A stretch of DNA of 64,000 nt. Source: Prolixibacteraceae bacterium (GTDB lineage: Bacteria > Bacteroidota > Bacteroidia > Bacteroidales > Prolixibacteraceae). The stretch covers positions 124,001 to 188,000 of the forward strand of contig DOAQ01000046.1 of NCBI GenBank assembly GCA_003506435.1, written 5' to 3'. Shown here piece by piece: positions 26,057 through 35,100 of this stretch; position 1 is the stretch's first letter, and every line of letters starts with the position of its first letter. Under the pieces are notes generated by a model, which saw only the letters and a program-made list of their open reading frames with translations, was not told the origin of the DNA and made no database searches. The translations under genes and the position numbers were made by a program.

Positions 26057-26860
26057 ATGAACCTATTTTTCAGACATGAAGGAGAAGGCTTTCCGTTTGT
26101 AATTATACACGGACTGTACGGTTCGTCGGACAATTGGCTGACTATTGGTAAAAAATTGTCATCACGGTTCAAAGTTTACATGATTGACCAACGCAACCAC
26201 GGGCAATCGCCCCACTCGGATGAGCATTCATACGAACTGATGAAGGAAGATATGGCTGAATTTTTCCGGCAACAAAACATTGAAAAAGCCATTGTGCTCG
26301 GGCACAGCATGGGCGGAAAAACAGCCATGTGCTTTGCGGCTGACTATCCCGAAAAAATTGAAAAACTGATTGTTGCCGACATTGCCCCAAAAGATTATTT
26401 TCAACTGAAAGATGAAAGCCAGTATCACCTGCACAACAATATCTTGCTGGCCATGCGGGAAATTGATCTTTCGCAGGTTGCGTCGCGCTCCGAAGTCGGC
26501 GACATGCTGAACGAAAAAATCGACAACCTGATGATTGTGCAGTTTCTGCTGAAAAATGTTCACCGCAATAAGGCAACTCACAACTTCGAGTGGCGTCTGA
26601 ACCTGAAAGTACTGTACGAAAATCTGGATGAAATAATAAAAGGTGTGAACGAGCACTGGTTTACTGACCGGATACCGATTTTCAATTATCCGGTTCTATT
26701 TATAAAAGGAGCCAACTCAAATTATATTTCCGAAGAAGATTTTTCAGTTATTAACACTATTTACCCGGATGCACGGATTGTTACCATCCCCGGCGCAGGA
26801 CACTGGCTGCATGCCGAACAACCCGAATTATTTCTGAAGGCAATAGAAGATTTTGTGTGA
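26057..26860 (+). CDS. Alpha/beta hydrolase (YbfF-like esterase)
   Basis: 267 residues with the alpha/beta-hydrolase plan. The oxyanion region is VIIHGLYGSSDNW. The nucleophile elbow is VLGHSMGGKTAM (Ser in GHSMGG), the early YMIDQRNHGQSPHSDEHSYE is typical of YbfF/acyl-CoA-esterase-like enzymes, and the catalytic His lies in IPGAGHWLHAEQP. Substrate unknown. It is cotranscribed with pdxJ. Confidence 0.88.
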   Translation: MNLFFRHEGEGFPFVIIHGLYGSSDNWLTIGKKLSSRFKVYMIDQRNHGQSPHSDEHSYELMKEDMAEFFRQQNIEKAIVLGHSMGGKTAMCFAADYPEKIEKLIVADIAPKDYFQLKDESQYHLHNNILLAMREIDLSQVASRSEVGDMLNEKIDNLMIVQFLLKNVHRNKATHNFEWRLNLKVLYENLDEIIKGVNEHWFTDRIPIFNYPVLFIKGANSNYISEEDFSVINTIYPDARIVTIPGAGHWLHAEQPELFLKAIEDFV

Positions 26861-26879
26861 TTAAATTTGAAAATGTTTT

Positions 26880-27908
26880 TTACCTTTTTAAGAAAGACGA
26901 TTCGCGGATGATCAATTCGGTGGGCATCGTCACCGTTTCGTACGTTGCAGTCTGTTCCTTGGTTTCAATCTGTTCAATCAGCATTTGCGCGGCTTTCTGC
27001 CCCATCTCGAAGCCCGGCTGTTTAATCGTTGAAATCGACGGAGTAACTACTTCCGAAAACGGTTCATTACTGAAACCAACAATGGCAATTTCTTCAGGAA
27101 CTTTTATACCTATTTCTTTGAGGTGTAATATGGCGCTGAGTGCAGTAGTATCGTTTCCGCAGAAAATAGCATCGGGCCTGTTTTTCAGTTTCAAGAGTTG
27201 CTGAACAGCCATCAGCCCGTCGGTACGTGTCAGGTTATTCACAATGATCAATTCTTCGTCAACCTCCAGATGATGATCGACAAGAGCTTGTTTGTACCCA
27301 CGTTTCCGGTCGCTGTATGTAATCAAATTGAGGGGGCCTGTAAGGTGTGCTATACGCTTGCGGCCTTGCTCAATCAGATGTTTGGTTACTTTGTAGCCTC
27401 CGTTAAAATCATCAACAACCACCCGGTCAGCTTCAATCTCGCGGACAATTCGATCGAAAAATACCAGCGGTATCTTTTTTCCGGCAAATAATTGCAGATG
27501 ATCAAACTTCGTCGTTTTCATTGCAATTGATATAATCAGTCCATCCACCCGGTTTGCAAACATCGAACGCACAATCCGCTGTTCTTTTTCCCCTTCGTCG
27601 TTCGACTGTGAAATCACGACGTTGTAACCGGCAGCAAAAGCCACATCCTCTACCCCACTGATCACCGACGAGAAAAAATGCCGGTTGATGAGCGGAACAA
27701 CGATTCCGATGGTATTGCTTTTTCGGTTTCTCAGGTTCGAAGCTATCGTGTTGGGCTGATAACCCAATTCCAATGCTGCGGCTTTAATCATATCGCGTGT
27801 TTTCTGACTGATCCGCGGATTGTCATTCAATGCCCTCGAAACGGTTGATGCTGATATATTTAATTTTTTTGCAAGGTCGTGGATTGTCGGTTCTGTCTTA
27901 CTACTCAT
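26880..27908 (-). CDS. LacI-family transcriptional regulator of the uronate operon
   Basis: 342 residues from the ATG at 27908, which places the helix-turn-helix first (TIHDLAKKLNISASTVSRAL). A longer frame to 27998 would run into the operator and is rejected. The hinge helix region is NTIASNLRNRKSNTIG, and the periplasmic-binding-protein-like effector domain covers about 62-342 (VDGLIISIAMK, AIFCGNDTTALSAI, IAIVGFSNEPFSEVVTPSIS). It is divergent from the GH88-kduI-kduD operon, with a perfect palindrome between them. It likely represses that operon until a uronate intermediate binds. Confidence 0.92.
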   Translation of the reverse strand: MSSKTEPTIHDLAKKLNISASTVSRALNDNPRISQKTRDMIKAAALELGYQPNTIASNLRNRKSNTIGIVVPLINRHFFSSVISGVEDVAFAAGYNVVISQSNDEGEKEQRIVRSMFANRVDGLIISIAMKTTKFDHLQLFAGKKIPLVFFDRIVREIEADRVVVDDFNGGYKVTKHLIEQGRKRIAHLTGPLNLITYSDRKRGYKQALVDHHLEVDEELIIVNNLTRTDGLMAVQQLLKLKNRPDAIFCGNDTTALSAILHLKEIGIKVPEEIAIVGFSNEPFSEVVTPSISTIKQPGFEMGQKAAQMLIEQIETKEQTATYETVTMPTELIIRESSFLKR

Positions 27909-27980
27909 TTTAAACAACGATTTAAAAACGATATGCAAAGATGAAAAAATATTTGCAGACAGCCATAAAAACAAACAATC

Positions 27981-28000
27981 AAATGCAATCGATTGCATTT
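27981..28000. promoter_or_regulatory. Perfect palindromic LacI-family operator
   Basis: AAATGCAATCGATTGCATTT is fully self-complementary with a central CG, the usual form of LacI-family operators. It overlaps the -33 region (ATTG, 27992-27995) of the operon promoter, so binding would block polymerase. It lies between the divergent regulator and GH88 genes. Confidence 0.85.
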
Positions 28001-28015
28001 TTCGTTACGAATAGA

Positions 28016-28023
28016 TATATTTG
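28016..28023 (+). promoter_or_regulatory. Promoter -7 box of the uronate operon
   Basis: TATATTTG fits the Bacteroidota consensus TAnnTTTG. It follows a TTG at 27993-27995 with a 20-base spacer, and lies 35 bases before the GH88 start codon. Confidence 0.65.
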
Positions 28024-28058
28024 CACAAAAACATTATCAATTCTATTAATACTGAATC

Positions 28059-29213
28059 ATGAAAAGAGCAATTTTATTTTATTTTCTTGCAACGCTGTTT
28101 GTTGCCTGCAATTCTTCCAAAGTTGAAATAAACGCTGATTTTTATTCAAAACTTTCCGACCAACTGAATTATCTTGTTCAGCAAACCCCTGATTCGCTAA
28201 AGGTACCCAGAACATATTCTGAAGAAAAAGGCTATAAACTGATTGGGTTCAAAGACTGGACCTGTGGCTTTCCAGCCGGATCGTACTGGTACATGTACGA
28301 ACTTACAGGCAATGAAAATTGGAAAAAAGCAGCGATTGAAAATACCGTAAAACTCAATGGCGTTCAATACCTGACCACCACGCACGACCTTGGGTTCATG
28401 GTATTTTGCAGCTATGGAAATGCCTACCGAATTACCGGGGACACCATTTATAAGAATGCTATTTTGCAGGCTTCCGAATCGCTCATCACACGGTTCAATC
28501 CAACGGTTGGTTGTATCAAATCATGGGACCACGGCGACTGGCAGTTTCCGGTAATCATCGACAATATGATGAACCTCGAAATGTTATTCTGGACATCGAA
28601 AGAAACCGGCAATCCGAAATACAAAGACATTGCGGTTACTCATGCAAATACCACGCTGGCAAACCATTTTCGCGAGGATATGAGTTCGTACCATGTAGTA
28701 AGTTATGACACAATTACTGGTCAGCCGGTTGTAAAACAAACCCACCAGGGATTGAGCGACGATTCATCGTGGGGACGCGGACAGGCCTGGGGGTTATATG
28801 GTTACACGGTTACCTACCGTGAAACAGGCGACCAGAAATACCTGGACGCTGCAGAAAAAATTGCTGCACATATTCTTGCCAACTTACCGAAAGATATGGT
28901 TTCGTACTGGGATTTCAACGACCCGAAAATACCTGAAACCTACCGCGATGCATCGGCTGCTGCAATCACTGCATCGGCTTTCTACGAACTGAGCAAATAC
29001 ACCAGCAACAAGTATCTGGATGCTGCAGAAAAAATAGTAGCCAGCTTGTCCTCAGAAAAATATCTGGCTGCAACCGGTGCCAACGGAGGCTTCCTGCTGG
29101 AACACTGTGTAGGTCATTTACCCGGTAATTCGGAAGTTGATGTTCCGCTGAATTATGCCGACTACTATTACCTGGAAGCATTAAAACGCAAAAGAGATTT
29201 TTTAAATAAATAA
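28059..29213 (+). CDS. GH88 unsaturated glucuronyl/galacturonyl hydrolase (lipoprotein)
   Basis: 384 residues. The lipoprotein signal is MKRAILFYFLATLFVAC (Cys17), so the enzyme is membrane-anchored. The (alpha/alpha)6 barrel of GH88 is shown by DWTCGFPAGSYWYMYELTGN, TTTHDLGFMVFCSYGNAYRI (with Asp110) and IIDNMMNLEMLFW (with Asp169, the usual catalytic pair). GLSDDSSWGRGQAWGLYGYT is a further signature. It removes the 4,5-unsaturated uronate left at oligosaccharide ends by polysaccharide lyases. The product feeds KduI and KduD, encoded next. Confidence 0.92.
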   Translation: MKRAILFYFLATLFVACNSSKVEINADFYSKLSDQLNYLVQQTPDSLKVPRTYSEEKGYKLIGFKDWTCGFPAGSYWYMYELTGNENWKKAAIENTVKLNGVQYLTTTHDLGFMVFCSYGNAYRITGDTIYKNAILQASESLITRFNPTVGCIKSWDHGDWQFPVIIDNMMNLEMLFWTSKETGNPKYKDIAVTHANTTLANHFREDMSSYHVVSYDTITGQPVVKQTHQGLSDDSSWGRGQAWGLYGYTVTYRETGDQKYLDAAEKIAAHILANLPKDMVSYWDFNDPKIPETYRDASAAAITASAFYELSKYTSNKYLDAAEKIVASLSSEKYLAATGANGGFLLEHCVGHLPGNSEVDVPLNYADYYYLEALKRKRDFLNK

Positions 29214-29215
29214 AT

Positions 29216-30058
29216 ATGGCTACAATTTTTGAAGAACGTTATGCGTATCATCCTGAAGATTTTAAGCATTACGACACAGAAAAAATCAGAAAAGAATTTC
29301 TGGTTGACAAAATTATGGACCCGGGAAATATCCGGCTGGTTTATTCGCACATCGAACGGTACATTGTTGGCGGCGTGGTTCCGCTCAAACAGCCTTTGAC
29401 ATTGGAGCCAATTGATCCGCTAAAAGCTGAATATTTCTGTCAGCGCAGAGAAATCGGGATTATCAACGTCGGAGGAAATGGTATTATTACTGTTGACGAC
29501 ATTGACTATAAGATGGAATACAAAGATGCGCTTTACATCGGGAAAGGCAGCAAAGAGGTAATTTTCAAATCGGAAGATGCTTCCCAACCTGCTCATTTCT
29601 ACCTGAACTCAGCTCCGGCACACAAAGAATTTCCGGTGAAACATGTCACACTGAAACAAGCCAACGTGCTGCACATGGGCAGCTTAGAAACATCCAACGA
29701 ACGAAACATCAACCAATTACTGATTAACACAGTTATTGAAACTTGCCAGTTGCAAATGGGAATGACCGAATTGAAAACGGGAAGTGTTTGGAACACCATG
29801 CCTGCCCACACGCATGCACGCCGCAACGAAGTATATTTCTATTTCGAGGTTCCCGAAGGACAGGCAATCTGCCATTTCATGGGCCAACCACAGGAAACCC
29901 GCCACATCTGGATGGGCAACGAACAGGCTGTTATTTCTCCCGAATGGTCGATCCATTCGGCTGCCGGAACCAGCAATTACGCTTTTATCTGGGGAATGGC
30001 AGGCGAAAATCTCGACTATACGGATATGGATGTAATTAAGCCAACACAACTGAGATAA
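29216..30058 (+). CDS. kduI: 5-dehydro-4-deoxy-D-glucuronate isomerase
   Basis: 280 residues, against a usual 278. Cupin-type zinc enzyme converting 4-deoxy-L-threo-5-hexosulose uronate to 3-deoxy-D-glycero-2,5-hexodiulosonate. Start FEERYAYHPEDFKHYDTEKI is typical. The metal site is in WNTMPAHTHARRNEVYFYFE (two His and a Glu), with a further His in SIHSAAGTSNYAFIWGM. It lies two bases after the GH88 stop, so the genes are tightly coupled. Confidence 0.96.
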   Translation: MATIFEERYAYHPEDFKHYDTEKIRKEFLVDKIMDPGNIRLVYSHIERYIVGGVVPLKQPLTLEPIDPLKAEYFCQRREIGIINVGGNGIITVDDIDYKMEYKDALYIGKGSKEVIFKSEDASQPAHFYLNSAPAHKEFPVKHVTLKQANVLHMGSLETSNERNINQLLINTVIETCQLQMGMTELKTGSVWNTMPAHTHARRNEVYFYFEVPEGQAICHFMGQPQETRHIWMGNEQAVISPEWSIHSAAGTSNYAFIWGMAGENLDYTDMDVIKPTQLR

Positions 30059-30097
30059 GACAAACGTATTTCTTGTAAAATTTTATACAAAATAAAA

Positions 30098-30898
30098 ATG
30101 AACGAATTATTTGACTTGACCGGAAAAGTAGCCCTAATTACCGGAGGAACCCATGGCATTGGAATGGCTATTGGTAAAACACTGGGGAAAGCAGGAGCTA
30201 AAATTTGTGTGAACGACCTTTCTCAGGATAAACTGGATGCCTGCAAGGTGGAATATGCCAAAGAAGGCATCAATGTGTTTACTGTAATTTTTAATGTTAC
30301 CGATGAAGCGGATGTTGACAGGGGAATTTCCATCATTGAAAAAGAAGTCGGAACAATCGATATTCTGGTAAACAATGCCGGTATCATTAAACGCATCCCG
30401 ATTCTCGACATGCCGGTTGCCGATTTCAGGCAGGTAATCGACGTTGACCTGATTGCCCCGCTGATTGTGGGCAAACGTGTGGCGCCGAAAATGATCGAAA
30501 AACGCAGTGGAAAAATCATCAACATGTGTTCGATGATGAGCGTTTATGGGCGTAACTCCGTATCTGCTTACGCATCAGCCAAAGGCGGTTTAAAACTGCT
30601 GACAGCCAACATGTGCTGCGAATGGGCAAAATACAACCTGCAAATCAATGGCATCGGGCCGGGTTACATAGCTACATCGCAAACAGCGGCTATCCGCGAA
30701 GGAAATCACCCGTTCAACGACCTGGTGATGACCCGGACGCCCGCCGGACGCTGGGGCGAACCCGAAGATGTAGGAAATGCAGCCCTTTTCCTGGCTTCAA
30801 AGGCCAGCGATTTTGTGAACGGCCATGTACTCTATGTTGATGGCGGTATTCTTGCCAACTTCGGCTATGTGAAAGGTGAAAACGATTTACCCGAATAA
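30098..30898 (+). CDS. kduD: SDR oxidoreductase, KduD-type (2-deoxy-D-gluconate 3-dehydrogenase / gluconate 5-dehydrogenase)
   Basis: 266 residues of classical short-chain dehydrogenase. Nucleotide-binding TGGTHGIGMAIG, NNAGI motif, Ser in MCSMMSV, and the catalytic Tyr-x3-Lys as YASAKGG. The C-terminal FVNGHVLYVDGGILANFGYV matches KduD/gluconate dehydrogenases. It should reduce the KduI product to 2-keto-3-deoxygluconate. No KDG kinase or aldolase gene is present in the window. Confidence 0.9.
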   Translation: MNELFDLTGKVALITGGTHGIGMAIGKTLGKAGAKICVNDLSQDKLDACKVEYAKEGINVFTVIFNVTDEADVDRGISIIEKEVGTIDILVNNAGIIKRIPILDMPVADFRQVIDVDLIAPLIVGKRVAPKMIEKRSGKIINMCSMMSVYGRNSVSAYASAKGGLKLLTANMCCEWAKYNLQINGIGPGYIATSQTAAIREGNHPFNDLVMTRTPAGRWGEPEDVGNAALFLASKASDFVNGHVLYVDGGILANFGYVKGENDLPE

Positions 30899-30901
30899 GC
30901 A

Positions 30902-32179
30902 ATGAAACAAGTACTTTTTGGATTAGCAATCATTGTACTGCTCCTTTTTCAGGCATGCAAACAAGCGCCGAAACTGGTTCTCGGAAATCCACTCGCTGCC
31001 GAACGAATCGACGAAACGCTTATTTTTTCGCGTGCCGATGTTGAAAAAATTACCGGCCCGATTAGTGAAAACATGGCGCCTGTTGTAAAAAAAACAGACA
31101 TATTGGTTTCTTCGCAGGTTGATGATATGAATGGCGACGGAAAATGGGATGAACTGGTTTTTACACTCGATTTTCAGGCTTCAGAAAAAATTACATTGAA
31201 TATTGAACTGGTTCCTGTCAGCGAATATCCGGAATTTGAGAAGCGTACCAATGTCAGGTTGGGGCTGAAAAAAGACGGAGATACATGGACCGAAGTTGAC
31301 CAGGCTATCGCACCTGTTGGCTTAGCCGGGTTCCCGACCAGTTCGCAGGGTGAAGGCGTAAACTGGGAAAACGATAAATTCGGGTTCCGCGTATATTTCG
31401 ATTGTCGCAATGCAAAAGATTTGTTTGGAAAACTACAACCCGTATTAATTGCCGATAAAGTACACACCCCCGAAATGGGCAGTTACCACGAACTGGCCGA
31501 CTGGGGAATGGACGTGCTTCATTGCGGAAGTTCTCTGGGCGCAGGCGGTTTGGCCATGCTGGAAAACGATTCGTTATATCGTCTGGGTTCTACTGAAGTG
31601 TACGAATACCAGAAAATAGTGGAAGGCCCTGTACGTTCGGTCTTCGAACTAAAATACAAAGGCTGGGATGTTGCCGGACAGAAACTTGCAGCAGTTGAGC
31701 ATATCTCAATTTTTCCGGGAAAATACTGGTTTCAGAGTGATGTAACGGCGAGCGGATTTGAAGGTGAAAAACAACTGGTTACCGGCATTGTGACCAGCCG
31801 GTTGAAAAATGAACCTTATCAATTCGATGCCAATGCCAATTACCAGGCCATTGCCACCCTCGATTCACAATCGCTGAACAACGATGAACTGGGCATGGCC
31901 GTATTGCTGAAAAAAGACGAGGTAACCAAAATTGCCCGTACCTCCAATATAAATTTTTATAAATTAGGCTACCAGACTGTTCCGGAGAAAAGTTTCAGTC
32001 ATGTAATTTCCGAAACCTATTACGTGGCGCAGAAAATTAAAAATGATGTTCCTGCACGTCATTATTTCTATGCCGTATGGGGGCTTGAAAATCAAAAATG
32101 GAAAGACATTGAAAGTCTGAAAAAGTATATGGGAGAAGAAGCTGACAAACTGAGCAACCCAATTATTGTTGCAAAATAA
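30902..32179 (+). CDS. DUF4861-family lipoprotein
   Basis: 425 residues. Lipoprotein signal ends LLFQAC (about Cys19). The mature protein has DILVSSQVDDMNGDGKWDEL and ISIFPGKYWFQSDVTASG, typical of DUF4861 proteins in pectin and alginate/ulvan loci. It lies three bases after kduD. The role is unknown; by context it may bind or process unsaturated uronate oligosaccharides. It is the last gene before the terminator. Confidence 0.8.
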   Translation: MKQVLFGLAIIVLLLFQACKQAPKLVLGNPLAAERIDETLIFSRADVEKITGPISENMAPVVKKTDILVSSQVDDMNGDGKWDELVFTLDFQASEKITLNIELVPVSEYPEFEKRTNVRLGLKKDGDTWTEVDQAIAPVGLAGFPTSSQGEGVNWENDKFGFRVYFDCRNAKDLFGKLQPVLIADKVHTPEMGSYHELADWGMDVLHCGSSLGAGGLAMLENDSLYRLGSTEVYEYQKIVEGPVRSVFELKYKGWDVAGQKLAAVEHISIFPGKYWFQSDVTASGFEGEKQLVTGIVTSRLKNEPYQFDANANYQAIATLDSQSLNNDELGMAVLLKKDEVTKIARTSNINFYKLGYQTVPEKSFSHVISETYYVAQKIKNDVPARHYFYAVWGLENQKWKDIESLKKYMGEEADKLSNPIIVAK

Positions 32180-32203
32180 CAAAGTTGGTGCATTACTATA
32201 TAG

Positions 32204-32259
32204 GACTGTCCAAAACCGGATATTCGAAAGAAAAAACCGTTTTTTGGACAGTCTTTTTT
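32204..32259 (+). terminator. Terminator of the uronate operon
   Basis: Stem gactgtccaaaa / ttttggacagtc (12 bp) with a loop of about 26 bases, then T6 on the plus strand. It lies 25 bases after the DUF4861 stop codon. Confidence 0.85.
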
Positions 32260-32269
32260 ATACTATTCT

Positions 32270-32935
32270 TTAATCAAGCAAAGAAAAATCGAATTGAGAG
32301 AAGCTGCCTATTTTCATATCAGCAATATCGAATTTCGAACCGCAGCAAACATTTCCAGGCAGAAAAGCGACTACTTTCATCCCTGCATTTTTTGCAGCTA
32401 TCAATCCGGTATACGAATCCTCAAAAACAAGGCACGATTCAGGTTTTACATTTAATTTCCGGGCCGAAGACAAGTAAATTGCCGGATCGGGTTTTCCCCT
32501 CAATTCATGTTCTGCAGAAGATACGACATCGAAATAACCAGACAGTCCGAACTTATTCAACACCGTAGAAATTAGCCTGAAAGGAGAATTCGTTGCCAAA
32601 CCTATTTTGTACCCCCGGCTTTTAAATCTTTCCAGAATTTCTTTTATCCCATCCATTGCATATCCTTCATTATTAATAAGAAATTCAACCTGATCGATTA
32701 CTTCATTTTCCACTTCTTCCAAAGTTTTATTCGTCCAAGGCTGCCGTTCATACCAAAAGCGGGTAACTTCCGCCGGTGTTAGTGCTTCCGTTATTTTGCC
32801 CAATTCCTCCGAAACACTCACTCCCACCGATGCAAACACTTTTTTTTCAGCCTTCATCCAAAGAGGTTCAGAATCAACAATAACTCCGTCCATATCAAAT
32901 ATAACGGCTTTTACACCTTCCATATCTATTTCCAT
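32270..32935 (-). CDS. HAD-family phosphatase (beta-phosphoglucomutase/HxpB-like)
   Basis: 221 residues. Motif I FDMDGVIVDSEPLWMKAEKK with nucleophile Asp and acid/base Asp, motif II in GLATNSPFRLI, motif III Lys in ELRGKPDPAIYL, and motif IV VFEDSYTGLIAAKNAGMKVV. The cap insertion after motif I identifies subfamily IA (PGM-like). It probably dephosphorylates sugar phosphates. An alternative start four codons later (MEGVKAVIF) is also possible. It converges on the uronate operon. Confidence 0.9.
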   Translation of the reverse strand: MEIDMEGVKAVIFDMDGVIVDSEPLWMKAEKKVFASVGVSVSEELGKITEALTPAEVTRFWYERQPWTNKTLEEVENEVIDQVEFLINNEGYAMDGIKEILERFKSRGYKIGLATNSPFRLISTVLNKFGLSGYFDVVSSAEHELRGKPDPAIYLSSARKLNVKPESCLVFEDSYTGLIAAKNAGMKVVAFLPGNVCCGSKFDIADMKIGSFSQFDFSLLD

Positions 32936-33084
32936 TTTTCTGATAAAAATTACTAAACAGCTCCAAAAATAACCTTTTCCGGCATTTTTATGATTTCTGA
33001 ATCTGAAATTCAGAATTTAAATTGTATCTCCTTTTTTCCTGATGCTTTTCTTATCTTAGTCCATATTTTTCAAAAGAATTCAAA

Positions 33085-34317
33085 ATGGCCCTGAATTACA
33101 TCTGGATATTCTTCTTTCTCGTTGCTTTTGTGGTTGCCTTGTTAAAACTCATTTTTTTGGGCGATACAGGTATTTTCCCTGATATCGTCAACTCCACTTT
33201 CGAGATGGCCAAAACCGGCTTCGAGATTTCACTGGGACTCACTGGTGTGCTCACACTTTGGATGGGCATCATGAAAATCGGTGAAAAAGGCGGGATCGTC
33301 AATATATTTTCCAGATTTATCGGACCATTTTTCAATAAACTTTTCCCTGAACTGGGAAGAAATCATCCGGCGTACGGGTCTATTATGATGAATATTGCCG
33401 CCAACATGCTGAACCTCGACAATGCTGCAACCCCGATGGGTTTAAAAGCGATGAACGAGATGCAGGAAACCAACCCGGTAAAAGATACCGCATCGAACGC
33501 GCAAATCATGTTTCTGGTTTTAAATGCTTCCGGTTTAACATTGATACCAATCAGCATTATGGTTTACCGGGCACAACTGGGAGCAGCCAATCCATCTGAT
33601 ATTTTCATCCCGATTTTGCTGGCAACTTTTTTCGCAACTATGGCAGGATTAATTTCTGTCGCATGGTACCAAAAAATAAATCTTCTTGATAAAACAATTC
33701 TCTCCTATCTGGGAGCACTTACAGCTTTTGTCGCTGCCATTATATGGCTTTTTTCAGGAATGGATAAAGAACAGATTACAACGATATCGAGGGTTGCCAG
33801 CAACGTAATCCTGTTTTCGGTAATTGTGATTTTTATACTTCTTGGTGTACGCAAACGTGTAAATGTTTACGAAGCATTTATAGAAGGGGCCATTGATGGC
33901 TTTAAAGTAGCCATAACAATTATTCCGTATCTGGTTGCAATGTTGGTTGCCATTGGCGTTTTTCGGGCGTCGGGGGCAATGGACTGGTTTATTTCAGGTA
34001 TTTCGTGGTGCTTTCAAACCATTGGCATAAATACCGATTTTGTAGGCGCTTTGCCAACTGCGTTAATGAAACCATTGAGTGGTAGTGGCTCACGTGGAAT
34101 GATGGTAGACGCTATGACCAAGCATGGTGCCGATTCGTTTGTAGGCCGCGTTGCCTGTACCATACAAGGTTCAACCGATACTACATTTTATATTCTGGCC
34201 GTTTATTTTGGATCTGTTGGCATTAAAAAGACCCGTTATGCGCTAACCTGCGGATTGATTGCCGACTTTGTCGGGGTTATAGCAGCTATTATAATAGCCT
34301 ATCTGTTTTTCCATTAA
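33085..34317 (+). CDS. Nucleoside recognition (Gate) domain membrane protein, SpmA-SpmB fused type
   Basis: 410 residues with about nine hydrophobic segments. The first Gate domain covers about 1-200, with GEKGGIVNIFSRFIGPFFNK and NMLNLDNAATPMGLKAMNEM, as in SpmA. The second covers about 250-410, with GAIDGFKVAITIIPYLVAML and PLSGSGSRGMMVDAMTKHGA, as in SpmB. In spore formers these are two proteins; here they form one chain, which is common in Bacteroidota. The transported substrate is not known. Confidence 0.88.
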   Translation: MALNYIWIFFFLVAFVVALLKLIFLGDTGIFPDIVNSTFEMAKTGFEISLGLTGVLTLWMGIMKIGEKGGIVNIFSRFIGPFFNKLFPELGRNHPAYGSIMMNIAANMLNLDNAATPMGLKAMNEMQETNPVKDTASNAQIMFLVLNASGLTLIPISIMVYRAQLGAANPSDIFIPILLATFFATMAGLISVAWYQKINLLDKTILSYLGALTAFVAAIIWLFSGMDKEQITTISRVASNVILFSVIVIFILLGVRKRVNVYEAFIEGAIDGFKVAITIIPYLVAMLVAIGVFRASGAMDWFISGISWCFQTIGINTDFVGALPTALMKPLSGSGSRGMMVDAMTKHGADSFVGRVACTIQGSTDTTFYILAVYFGSVGIKKTRYALTCGLIADFVGVIAAIIIAYLFFH

Positions 34318-34356
34318 GATCCATCATCCGATACAAATTGCAAAAAACAAGGGCAT

Positions 34357-34389
34357 AAAAAAAATCCCGTCGACAATTATGCGACGGGA
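34357..34389 (-). terminator. Terminator after rplT
   Basis: Perfect stem tcccgtcg / cgacggga with a 9-base loop, and T8 on the minus strand. It closes the thrS-infC-rpmI-rplT operon and may also stop the plus-strand gene ending at 34317. Confidence 0.85.
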
Positions 34390-34427
34390 CTTTATGTATG
34401 TTTATTTCCACCTTGTGCGATGAATGT

Positions 34428-34772
34428 TTATTTCACCTTTTCGACAATTGCTTTGAAAGCAGCCGGATGATTCATTGCTAAATCGGCCAACACTTTACGA
34501 TTAATTTCAACGCTTGCTTTTTTCAGCAAACCAATTAACTGAGAATACGATAATCCTTCGACGCGGGCAGCAGCGTTAATACGCTGAATCCACAAAGCGC
34601 GGAAGTTTCTCTTTTTGGTTTTCCGGTCACGGTAGGCATACACCAACCCCTTTTCAAGGGTGTTTTTTGCCACCGTCCAGACGTTCTTACGGGCGCCCCA
34701 ATAACCTTTGGTTAACTTGAGAGCTTTTTTTCTACGGGCCCGGGAAGCTACGGCATTCACTGATCTTGGCAT
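34428..34772 (-). CDS. rplT: Large ribosomal subunit protein bL20
   Basis: 114 residues, the normal length. Begins MPRSVNAVASRARRKKALKL, followed by GYWGARKNVWTVAKNTLEKG and the C-terminal LSYSQLIGLLKKASVEINRK. It binds 23S rRNA early in assembly, and in many bacteria controls its own operon. Confidence 0.97.
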   Translation of the reverse strand: MPRSVNAVASRARRKKALKLTKGYWGARKNVWTVAKNTLEKGLVYAYRDRKTKKRNFRALWIQRINAAARVEGLSYSQLIGLLKKASVEINRKVLADLAMNHPAAFKAIVEKVK

Positions 34773-34879
34773 AATCTTACTTTTTTGAATGGTTAGCGCC
34801 CCGAATCTTCGGGGTCTTTCGGCTAATTCACTCGATTAATTACTTTTTTTCTTTCACTCAATTCTTTAAAAGAAATACA

Positions 34880-35077
34880 TTACTTCATGTTGAGCATCAA
34901 CTTAACGTTGCTCTCGTCGGCTTTGGAAACTGTTCCCCAAAGGGTCAGGTTTCTTTTTTGCTTTTTAGTCTTTTTCGTGAGAATGTGACTCTTAAAAGCA
35001 TGCTTTCTTTTAATTTTGCCGGAGCCAGATAATTTAAATCTTTTTTTCGCTCCGGAAACAGTTTTCATCTTTGGCAT
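34880..35077 (-). CDS. rpmI: Large ribosomal subunit protein bL35
   Basis: 65 residues, normal for bL35. Sequence MPKMKTVSGAKKRFKLSGSG and the basic KHAFKSHILTKKTKKQKRNL are family signatures. It lies between infC and rplT as usual. Confidence 0.97.
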   Translation of the reverse strand: MPKMKTVSGAKKRFKLSGSGKIKRKHAFKSHILTKKTKKQKRNLTLWGTVSKADESNVKLMLNMK

Positions 35078-35100
35078 CTTCCTAAAAATTTATTTGAAAT

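Noticed and set aside
27909..27998. Longer N-terminus of the LacI-family regulator
   Set aside because: It would place 30 hydrophobic residues before the helix-turn-helix and would overlap the operator.
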